Shown here one piece after another: positions 1-5,434 of a DNA stretch of 5,434 nucleotides. This DNA comes from Prevotellaceae bacterium (GTDB taxonomy: Bacteria > Bacteroidota > Bacteroidia > Bacteroidales > Bacteroidaceae): NCBI GenBank assembly GCA_905371275.1, contig CAJPLH010000136.1:1-5434 (forward strand), in the 5' to 3' direction. The notes under the pieces were generated by a model. The model ran no database searches. It worked only from the letters and a program-made list of their open reading frames with translations, and was not told the DNA's origin. Made by a program: the position numbers and the translations under genes. Positions within the stretch are counted from its first letter, which is position 1, and each line of letters starts with the position of its first letter.

Positions 1-1470
1 ATGAATATGACAACAACTCATCGACATATTTCTTCGCTCTTCGCTGGTTTGCTGATGCTCACCGCAATGCTTACCTCTTGTTTTAGCGGTAACTCGCTGG
101 CTATGCGCAATGGTGGCGAGGTGACAGGCACACGTTCGTCAGTGCCGCTCGAACCCACGCCTTATGGCATGGTGGAAGTGAAACGCGGCTATCTGAAAGT
201 GGGACTCACCGAAAACGACAGTTTGTGGGGATTGCCTAATCAACAGAAGGACATCTCTGTGGATGGTTTTTGGATGGATCAAACGGAGGTGACAAACTCG
301 ATGTATCGCCAGTTTGTGGAATGGGTGCGCGACAGCATTTTGCGCGAACGCATGGCTAATCCGGCTTACGGCGGTGATGAGACTTACAAAATCGAGGTGG
401 ACAAATATGGCGACCCCGTGAAACCTCACCTCAATTGGAATAAACCACTCCCTTGGCGCAAACCCAACGAAGATCAGGAACGCGCGCTCAACAGTGTGTA
501 TCGCACGCATCCCATCGATGGAACAAAGATGCTCGACACGCGCCAATTGAACTATCGCTATGAGGTGTTTGACTATGAGAAGGCGGCTTTGCGCAAATAT
601 CGCTTGGATCCGAAAGAACGCAATTTGAACACCGACTTCGACACGAGCGAAGCGCCGGTGATGATTTCAAAAGATACGGCTTACATCAACGACAATGGCG
701 AGATTGTGCGCGAAACCATCAATCGTCCACTTTCTTCGCTCTACGATTTCTTGAATACTTACATCGTTCCTGTTTATCCCGACACCACTGTATGGGTGAA
801 CGATTTCCCCAATGCGAACAATGGGACGTATTTGAAGAATTATTTCTCATCCCCTGCCTATAATGATTATCCTGTGGTGGGCGTGACGTGGGAACAAGCA
901 CAGGCTTTTTGCGCATGGCGCACTGACTTTCTGCTTCGTGGCATGGGCCCAGAAGCGCGCTACATTCAACGCTACCGCTTGCCTTCGGAAGTGGAGTGGG
1001 AATATGCGGCTCGCGGCAAGGAAGGACACACCTATCCTTGGGAAGGGGCTGCCACTCAGGACAAAAATGGCTGTTTCTTTGCCAACTTCAAACCTGACCG
1101 CGGTAATTACACGGAAGATGGCAATTTAATTACTTCGCGCGCTGGTCAATATGGCGCGAATGAAAATGGATTGTTCGATATGGCCGGTAATGTGGCGGAA
1201 TGGACAAACACGGTGTTCACGGAGTCGGGGGTGCAATCTATGGCTGATGTCAATCCTGAATTGCGATACGATGCGGCGAAAGAAGATCCTTATTTCTTGA
1301 AACGCAAGAGTGTGCGCGGTGGTTCGTGGAAAGATCCGCTCTCTTACATCCGCTCGGCTTGGCGCACGTGGGAATATCAAAATCAACCTCGCTCTTACAT
1401 CGGTTTCCGCTGCGTTCGCTCGAAGGCAGCAACGGTGAGTGCTTCGGCCTCAACCAAAAAACAGAAATAA
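1..1470 (+). CDS. porK: T9SS outer-membrane ring lipoprotein PorK/GldK
   Basis: Seen: a 489-aa protein with a lipoprotein signal peptide. A hydrophobic stretch at about residues 11-25 leads to the lipobox LTSC, so Cys27 would be the lipidated residue. The next residues (FSGN) are not acidic, so the known Bacteroidota surface-export signal is absent, which fits a periplasm-facing protein. The rest is an FGE-sulfatase (SUMF1-like) domain: MVEVKRGYLKVG at 57-68, DQTEVTNSMYRQF at 93-105, PVVGVTWEQAQAFCAW at 291-306, RLPSEVEWEYAARG at 326-339, GLFDMAGNVAEW at 390-401, RGGSWK at 439-444 and IGFRCV at 467-472. Residues about 106-290 form the long insertion typical of GldK. Both catalytic cysteines of true FGE enzymes appear replaced (by Asp and Ile, near 445 and 450), so the role is structural. 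Known of the family: PorK and PorN build the periplasmic ring complex at the outer membrane. The start is the first ATG in the window; Met3 is an alternative, and upstream sequence cannot be checked. Confidence 0.96.
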   Translation: MNMTTTHRHISSLFAGLLMLTAMLTSCFSGNSLAMRNGGEVTGTRSSVPLEPTPYGMVEVKRGYLKVGLTENDSLWGLPNQQKDISVDGFWMDQTEVTNSMYRQFVEWVRDSILRERMANPAYGGDETYKIEVDKYGDPVKPHLNWNKPLPWRKPNEDQERALNSVYRTHPIDGTKMLDTRQLNYRYEVFDYEKAALRKYRLDPKERNLNTDFDTSEAPVMISKDTAYINDNGEIVRETINRPLSSLYDFLNTYIVPVYPDTTVWVNDFPNANNGTYLKNYFSSPAYNDYPVVGVTWEQAQAFCAWRTDFLLRGMGPEARYIQRYRLPSEVEWEYAARGKEGHTYPWEGAATQDKNGCFFANFKPDRGNYTEDGNLITSRAGQYGANENGLFDMAGNVAEWTNTVFTESGVQSMADVNPELRYDAAKEDPYFLKRKSVRGGSWKDPLSYIRSAWRTWEYQNQPRSYIGFRCVRSKAATVSASASTKKQK

Positions 1471-1498
1471 ACGCGAAAAGTGGTCTACTCGCTGATAA

Positions 1499-1513
1499 AT
1501 GTCTAAACATTAA
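1499..1513 (+). other. Possible four-codon leader mini-ORF (MSKH-stop) before porL
   Basis: An ATG at 1499 opens a four-codon frame (Met-Ser-Lys-His) that ends in TAA at 1511-1513. That is 12 bases before the porL ATG and 28 bases after the porK stop. Its first three residues equal those of PorL. If translated, it could affect initiation at porL by competition or re-initiation. Equally, it may be an unused by-product of the duplicated start. Only the sequence pattern supports it; no Shine-Dalgarno is visible before either ATG. Confidence 0.2.
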
Positions 1514-1543
1514 CATCAAAACAAGATGTCCAAACTCAACATC
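1499..1543 (+). repeat. Imperfect direct repeat duplicating the porL start region
   Basis: Bases 1499-1517 and 1526-1543 align as ATGTC(T/C)AAAC(A/-)T(T/C)AACATC: 16 of 18 aligned bases are identical, with one extra base in the first copy. The second copy is the real porL start (ATG TCC AAA CTC AAC ATC). The first copy lies 27 bp upstream and reads ATG TCT AAA CAT TAA because of the extra A. It may be a decayed duplication of the start region or a leader element. Chance similarity in A/T-rich leader DNA cannot be excluded. Confidence 0.5.
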
Positions 1544-2440
1544 GTCACTCGTTTGCAGCACTGGATGGACAGTGTGCCGGGTCAAACTTTCCTCAACTAT
1601 GCTTATTCTTGGGGTGCTGCCATCGTGATTTTGGGCGCACTCTTCAAACTTACGCACTTGCCAGGGGGCAACATTATGTTGTTCTTGGGTATGGGCACGG
1701 AGGCTTTGGTGTTTTTCCTCGCTGCTTTCGATCGTCCTTTTGACAAAAAGGAAATTGGCAAGGACTTGCCTAAGGATTTTGAAACGGACGAGGAGATTGA
1801 ACGCGCAGAGGGAATGACTGTTGCGCAAGAAATGCCGATGAAAGAAGAGTTTGTAGGAGAAACTTTGGATTTACCTGAGTTGAACAACGATAATTCTCAA
1901 CCTTCAACTACAACAGAGGCTTGCTCGGCTCAACAAACAGACGCTGCTCCTGCGGTGGTTTCCGAGGTGGCGACGACGGTGGCTCCAGCTATTGCTGCAC
2001 ACTACGAAGCTCCCGAGGGACAAGAGAGTGTGGCGCAAAGTGCACAGCAACTTTCTACGATTATTCGTTTGGCAAATGATGAGTTGCTCCGCCGCACGCA
2101 AGCTGTGCTTTCTCCCGAAATGGAAGCGGCTACGGAAGATTACATCGCTAAACTCCGCACACTTAACGAAACGCTCTCTAAAGTGGATGAACAGAGTGCA
2201 CGACTGACGCGCGATTCGCAAGAGATGGAAAATCTCAACCGTACACTCATTGGTATCAACAAGGTGTACGACCTGCATTTTGCATCGATTTCACGACAGG
2301 TGACAACTATCGAAGAAATCAACAACCAAACACAACAACTTGCTGCAAAGATTGAAGAGGTGAACCGCATCTACACTCGTATGATGCAGACGCTCAACGT
2401 GATGGGAAATCCGATGGCTTCTACCAACGAAGCGCAATAA
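1526..2440 (+). CDS. porL: T9SS inner-membrane motor protein PorL/GldL
   Basis: Seen: 304 aa with two closely spaced membrane helices near the N-terminus, about residues 23-43 and 49-68, joined by a short KLTHLPGGN turn. The second helix contains GTEA with Glu59, matching the conserved membrane glutamate of GldL/PorL thought to carry protons. Lys41 and His44 lie at the end of helix 1. An acidic segment (about 75-120) and a Thr/Ala/Gln-rich, poorly conserved linker (about 121-165) follow. A long, mostly helical heptad-like cytoplasmic region then runs from about 175 to 290. Known of the family: five GldL and two GldM copies form the proton-driven motor that powers T9SS export and gliding. The start at 1526 is favoured because MSKLN and the following residues fit the family N-terminus, and it follows an A-rich leader. 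No Shine-Dalgarno is visible. The gap after porK is 55 bp, consistent with one operon. Confidence 0.97.
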   Translation: MSKLNIVTRLQHWMDSVPGQTFLNYAYSWGAAIVILGALFKLTHLPGGNIMLFLGMGTEALVFFLAAFDRPFDKKEIGKDLPKDFETDEEIERAEGMTVAQEMPMKEEFVGETLDLPELNNDNSQPSTTTEACSAQQTDAAPAVVSEVATTVAPAIAAHYEAPEGQESVAQSAQQLSTIIRLANDELLRRTQAVLSPEMEAATEDYIAKLRTLNETLSKVDEQSARLTRDSQEMENLNRTLIGINKVYDLHFASISRQVTTIEEINNQTQQLAAKIEEVNRIYTRMMQTLNVMGNPMASTNEAQ

Positions 2441-2523
2441 GACTTCAACGTTCGTCTTTGTTTCATCACTACACCTCACGCTCTGTCTACAATTATCAAT
2501 TTAGAATAAAGTTTTAGCCTACA

Positions 2524-4077
2524 ATGTCTGTAAAGAAACGTCCAGTGTCGCCGCGACAAAAGATGATCAATCTGATGTATGTCGTGCTTATGGCTATGTT
2601 GGCACTCAATGTGTCTACCGACGTGCTCAAAGGATTTGACCTTGTGGGCGAGAGTTTGACGCGCACAACTTCGAACGCGGAACAAGAAAATGAGGCGATA
2701 TTGGCTGATTTTGCGCAACAATATCGTGCTAACCCTACGAAGGTGAAGCCTTTTTGGGATAAGGCGCAAGCGGTGAAGTTGGCTTCCGACAATTTGTGCA
2801 AAGAGGTGGAGGAACTGAAATGGGCGATTGCGCGCGAAGTGGATGGCGCGAAAGGAAATCCTACTGCGCTTCGCAACAAAGAGGACTTGGAGGGGGCTGC
2901 TGCGGTGATGCTCAATCCAACAACGCTTCGCGGTAAAAAACTCTTTGAACGCATCAATCAATACCGCAATTTTGTGACGGCTTTCATCACCGATCGTCGC
3001 AGACAAGCTATTGTGGCAGCTAATCTTTCTACTGATGTTCCTAAATCTACGGACAATATGGGGAAAAATTGGCAAGAATATATGTTTGAATCGATGCCTT
3101 CTGTGGCTGCTATCACGATGTTGAGTAAACTCCAAAGCGATGTGCGCAAAGCTGAAGGGGAGGTGCTACACACACTTGCCGCAAACATTGGGGTGAAGGA
3201 TATTCGTGTGAACGAACTCAATGCTTATGTGTTGCCCGAGGCAACTACACTCTTCCCGGGTGACGAATTCCGCTCGCATATCTTTATGGCTGCGGTGGAC
3301 ACGACACAACGTCCTGAAATCTTCGTGAATGGTCGTCGCATCTCTGCTGACGGTAAATATAATTTCCGCGTGGGTGCACCGGGTACTTACGATTTCCGCG
3401 GATATATCACGTTTCCCAACGCATCTGGCGAGATGGTGCGCCGCGATTTCTCTCAACGCTATACGGTGATTGCACCTCCCACTGGGGCTACTGTGGCTGC
3501 CGACTTGATGAACGTTTTGTATGCTGGCTACGATAACCCAATTTCGGTGAGTGCTTCGGGCATTTCTTCCGACAAGATTCATCTTGCTATGACGGGTGGT
3601 TCGCTCTCTTCGCGTGGTAATGGCAAATATGTGGCGCGTCCTGCTCACGTGGGACAAGAGGTGCAGTTCACTGTTACGGGTGAAGTGGGTGGAAAAACGC
3701 AAACAATGGGGGCATTCTCCTTCAAAGTGCGCAAACTCCCTGATCCTCAAGCGTTCATTTCACTGGGAAATGATCAATTCCGCGGTGGACGCATTGCAAA
3801 AGGTAGCATTGTGGGTGCCACTAAATTGGATGCGGCTATTGATGATGGTTTGCTGAACATTCCTTTCCACGTGCAATCCTTTGAATGTGTGTTCTTCGAT
3901 CGTCTTGGTAATGTGCTACCTCGACCTTCTGCTGGCGCGAATTTCACAGACGCGCAACGCGAACTTATCCGTGGTCTTTCACGTGGTAAACGTTTTTACA
4001 TCAGCAATGTTCACGCAGTGGGTCCTGATGGTATCGAAAGAACCCTCAATGGATCGATAGAAGTCATTATAAATTAG
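2524..4077 (+). CDS. porM: T9SS inner-membrane/periplasmic motor shaft protein PorM/GldM
   Basis: Seen: 517 aa. A short basic N-terminus (VKKRPVSPRQK) leads into one membrane helix at about 14-33, with the family signature PRQKMINLMYVVLMAMLALN. The helical periplasmic domain D1 runs from about 36 to 225. The beta-rich domains follow: D2 at about 230-315, D3 at about 316-402 (containing MNVLYAGYDNPISVS) and D4 at about 405-517 (containing FRGGRIAKGSIVGA and IPFHVQSFECVFFDR). This order and length match GldM/PorM. Known of the family: it is a dimer whose membrane helices sit inside the GldL pentamer. Its periplasmic part reaches the PorK/PorN ring and passes on motor movement. The start at 2524 keeps the basic residues before the helix; the next Met (residue 14) would remove them. 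The 83-bp gap after porL holds no convincing promoter. The stop codon TAG lies inside the first unit of the downstream 7-bp tandem repeat. Confidence 0.97.
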   Translation: MSVKKRPVSPRQKMINLMYVVLMAMLALNVSTDVLKGFDLVGESLTRTTSNAEQENEAILADFAQQYRANPTKVKPFWDKAQAVKLASDNLCKEVEELKWAIAREVDGAKGNPTALRNKEDLEGAAAVMLNPTTLRGKKLFERINQYRNFVTAFITDRRRQAIVAANLSTDVPKSTDNMGKNWQEYMFESMPSVAAITMLSKLQSDVRKAEGEVLHTLAANIGVKDIRVNELNAYVLPEATTLFPGDEFRSHIFMAAVDTTQRPEIFVNGRRISADGKYNFRVGAPGTYDFRGYITFPNASGEMVRRDFSQRYTVIAPPTGATVAADLMNVLYAGYDNPISVSASGISSDKIHLAMTGGSLSSRGNGKYVARPAHVGQEVQFTVTGEVGGKTQTMGAFSFKVRKLPDPQAFISLGNDQFRGGRIAKGSIVGATKLDAAIDDGLLNIPFHVQSFECVFFDRLGNVLPRPSAGANFTDAQRELIRGLSRGKRFYISNVHAVGPDGIERTLNGSIEVIIN

Positions 4078-4101
4078 AGGTTAGACGTTAGAGATTAGAT
4101 T
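4074..4101 (+). repeat. Four-unit 7-bp tandem repeat starting on the porM stop codon
   Basis: There are four consecutive 7-bp units: TTAGAGG (4074-4080), TTAGACG (4081-4087), TTAGAGA (4088-4094) and TTAGATT (4095-4101). The first five bases, TTAGA, are identical in all four; positions 6 and 7 vary. The TAG of the first unit is the porM stop codon (4075-4077). The array abuts the 9-bp array directly, with no base between. TTAGAGG also has an exact reverse complement, CCTCTAA, at 4182-4188, at the far end of the 9-bp array. Confidence 0.9.
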
Positions 4102-4191
4102 TTCTAGTGATTCTAGTTTTTCTAGAACTTCTAGTCTTTCTAGCTCTTCTAGTCCTTCAAGACCTTATAGTTCGTCTAGTTCCTCTAACCC
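4102..4191 (+). repeat. Ten-unit 9-bp tandem repeat (TTCTAGTYC-like) before porN
   Basis: Ninety bases divide into ten 9-bp units with no gaps. By position, agreement over the ten units is T 8/10, T 10/10, C 9/10, T 9/10, A 10/10, G 9/10, then T 6/10, a mixed C/T position, and C 7/10. Units 1-6 have a perfect TTCTAG core. Unit 7 has TTCAAG, unit 8 TTATAG, unit 9 GTCTAG and unit 10 CTCTAA, so decay increases toward porN. CTAG occurs seven times here; by eye I find it only twice elsewhere in the window (near 4926 and 5359). The array ends 9 bp before the porN ATG. Function unknown: candidates are a protein-binding array, an mRNA element that tunes porN translation, or a slippage-prone spacer. 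Confidence 0.92.
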
Positions 4192-4200
4192 CATATAACT

Positions 4201-5340
4201 ATGCATAGAATACTATTCTCCCTTATTCTGCTCTTTTTCGCTGCACACAGTGTGGCGCAACCTCCTGCACGCTTGCGAGAAGCAACCAAGGGTGCGGCAA
4301 ATGCAGGACAAAACGCGCAGAACACACAAGATGTACCGAATTCTGCCGAAGAAGACAACAACTCTTCCACAAATCCTCAGCGGAAAGCTGCTGCACAACG
4401 TGGAAGCATCCGCGAATTTCCCACCGCAGCTCCAATGCCTGAAAATGCAGCCTGGAGACGCGATGTCTATCGTATGCTAAAACTCAGCGAAGATGCCAAC
4501 GCTCCGCTCTATTATCCCATCACTCCAGCTTCCGGACGCGTGAATCTGTTTGTCTATCTCTTTCATCTGATTCTCAAAGGGAAAATTCACGCTTACGAAT
4601 ACACTCCCGACGCTATCGAGCATTTCGATGAGAAACACATCGTCAAGGGAAAGAAAATCATGGACGACAACCACATTTTCTACGAAGCCAATGAAGGACG
4701 TTTGCGCGTGAATGACGCAGATATTCCCTCTGAAGACGTGAAACGCTATTACCTCAAAGAAAGCATCTATTTCGATCAGCAAACCGGTACGTTCCGCTCT
4801 AAAGTTTTAGCACTCTGTCCCATCGTGGTGAGCGATTTCGGAGATGGTCAGTTGCAATCAACTCCGCTTTTCTGGGTCAACTACGAAGAAGCGGCTCCAC
4901 ATCTTGCAAAACTCTCGCTCATGGCTAGCAATTTCAACAATGCGTCAGAGATTTCTGCAGACGATTACTTCAACACGACACGCTATCACGGAGATATTTA
5001 TCAAACGAAGAATCTTCAAGACAAAACCATTGCACAAATGGCTGTGAGTGATTCGGCGCAAAACAAGATTCGCGAACGCATAGAACAAGAAATCAAAGAT
5101 TTTCAAGAACGTATTTGGGGAAGCAAAGAGCAATCTTTGGTCAAAGATGCCGACAACGAGGTGACTCAACCCAGTGACTCAGCAATGACAAACGAAAAAG
5201 AGGAAACTCCTTCGAAAAGTCGTCGCAATAGTCGTCGTTCCTCAGTCAAAACCACCACTCCCAAAGCTCCAAAGACTCCAAAACCAAAGACCACTAACAA
5301 TCAGTCGGGAACGCTCTCCGTTCGCCGACAACGACATTAG
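4201..5340 (+). CDS. porN: T9SS periplasmic ring protein PorN/GldN
   Basis: Seen: 379 aa with a classical signal peptide (hydrophobic LFSLILLFFAAHSVA, likely cleavage after Ala19, leaving Gln20 as the mature N-terminus) and no lipobox. A Gln/Asn/Ala-rich linker (about 25-70) follows. The GldN core at about 80-307 contains WRRDVYRMLKLSEDANAPLYY at 85-105, NLFVYLFHLILKGKIHAYEY at 115-134, KRYYLKESIYFDQQTG at 181-196, PLFWVNYEEA at 222-231 and DDYFNTTRYHGDIYQTKNLQ at 254-273. The tail from about 317 is low complexity. Residues 338-379 contain 13 Lys/Arg and no acidic residue. Known of the family: PorN pairs with lipoprotein PorK in the outer-membrane-associated ring and touches the PorM periplasmic part. 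It is the last gene of the cluster and follows a 123-bp gap made almost wholly of tandem repeats. Its coding strand is poorer in G than those of porK, porL and porM. Function is confident; the role of the basic tail is unknown. Confidence 0.96.
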   Translation: MHRILFSLILLFFAAHSVAQPPARLREATKGAANAGQNAQNTQDVPNSAEEDNNSSTNPQRKAAAQRGSIREFPTAAPMPENAAWRRDVYRMLKLSEDANAPLYYPITPASGRVNLFVYLFHLILKGKIHAYEYTPDAIEHFDEKHIVKGKKIMDDNHIFYEANEGRLRVNDADIPSEDVKRYYLKESIYFDQQTGTFRSKVLALCPIVVSDFGDGQLQSTPLFWVNYEEAAPHLAKLSLMASNFNNASEISADDYFNTTRYHGDIYQTKNLQDKTIAQMAVSDSAQNKIRERIEQEIKDFQERIWGSKEQSLVKDADNEVTQPSDSAMTNEKEETPSKSRRNSRRSSVKTTTPKAPKTPKPKTTNNQSGTLSVRRQRH

Positions 5341-5383
5341 TTTTATTCCGTAGCTCTGCTAGACATCCTCGCAGTGCACGATG

Positions 5384-5412
5384 GGTGTTTCCATTGAGGG
5401 GACACCTTTTTT
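5384..5412 (+). terminator. Candidate rho-independent terminator after porN
   Basis: GGTGTTTCC (5384-5392) pairs with GGGGACACC (5398-5406) in a 9-bp stem that includes two G-U pairs. The loop is the 5-base ATTGA, and six T residues (5407-5412) follow immediately. It lies 43 bp after the porN stop, the expected place to end a porK-porL-porM-porN transcript. The stem is moderate because of the two wobble pairs. The same bases could also be read as the start of an ORF at 5381 that leaves the window. Confidence 0.6.
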
Positions 5413-5434
5413 GAAAACTTTTCAACGCAACTTC

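Noticed and set aside
1..1470. Active sulfatase-modifying enzyme (formylglycine-generating enzyme)
   Set aside because: The catalytic cysteines appear missing, a lipobox and GldK-type insertion are present, and the neighbours are porL, porM and porN, all pointing to PorK.
1250..1828. 192-codon open frame on the - strand spanning the porK end and porL start
   Set aside because: It is antisense to two well-supported genes. Its translation shows no recognisable family features and it crosses the porK-porL gap, so it is most likely a shadow frame.
2441..2523. Possible internal promoter in the porL-porM gap (TAAAGTTTTA at 2507-2516, TTTG at 2457-2460)
   Set aside because: The spacing between the two elements is about 46 bp, against roughly 20 bp for the Bacteroidota -33/-7 promoter. 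The -7 element also does not match TAnnTTTG.
2476..3135. 219-codon open frame on the - strand over the start of porM
   Set aside because: It is antisense to the highly conserved PorM N-terminus. Its His/Arg/Ser-rich translation is typical of shadow frames in this base composition.
4102..4191. CRISPR array
   Set aside because: The units are 9 bp with no unique spacers of about 30 bp, and no cas genes are present.
5374..5379. GTGCAC palindrome before the terminator as an operator
   Set aside because: A 6-bp palindrome is expected by chance, and nothing nearby supports regulator binding.

Overview
The window carries four complete, co-directional genes on the + strand. Together they form the core of the Bacteroidota type IX secretion system (T9SS, also the gliding-motility Gld system): porK/gldK, porL/gldL, porM/gldM and porN/gldN. 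Gene order, protein lengths (489, 304, 517 and 379 aa) and family motifs all agree. This fixes the phylum as Bacteroidota. The lengths and the K-L-M-N layout fit Bacteroidales, close to the Porphyromonas type, but genus cannot be settled from this sequence alone. Translation starts lack Shine-Dalgarno motifs and follow A/T-rich leaders, as is usual in this phylum.

Layout: porK (1-1470) is an outer-membrane lipoprotein with a formylglycine-generating-enzyme fold that lacks the catalytic cysteines. After 55 bp comes porL (1526-2440), an inner-membrane motor stator protein with two membrane helices. After 83 bp comes porM (2524-4077), a single-pass inner-membrane protein with a large periplasmic part. 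After 123 bp comes porN (4201-5340), a secreted periplasmic protein. A candidate rho-independent terminator (5384-5412) closes the cluster. The window starts exactly on the porK ATG, so the promoter and any upstream porP are outside it.

How they work together (known for the family): PorL and PorM form the proton-motive-force-driven inner-membrane motor. PorM spans the periplasm and contacts the PorK/PorN ring under the outer membrane, transmitting energy to the SprA/Sov translocon, which is encoded elsewhere.

No new protein system is visible; the genes are well-known T9SS parts. The unexpected structure lies between the genes. The porM-porN gap is almost wholly built of two abutting tandem repeats: four 7-bp TTAGANN-type units that start on the porM stop codon, then ten 9-bp TTCTAGNNN-type units ending 9 bp before the porN ATG. 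The porK-porL gap holds a near-copy of the porL start region whose own reading frame stops after four codons (MSKH). Base composition also changes across the porM-porN repeat: G exceeds C on the coding strand before it, and C exceeds G after it, in the lines I counted.
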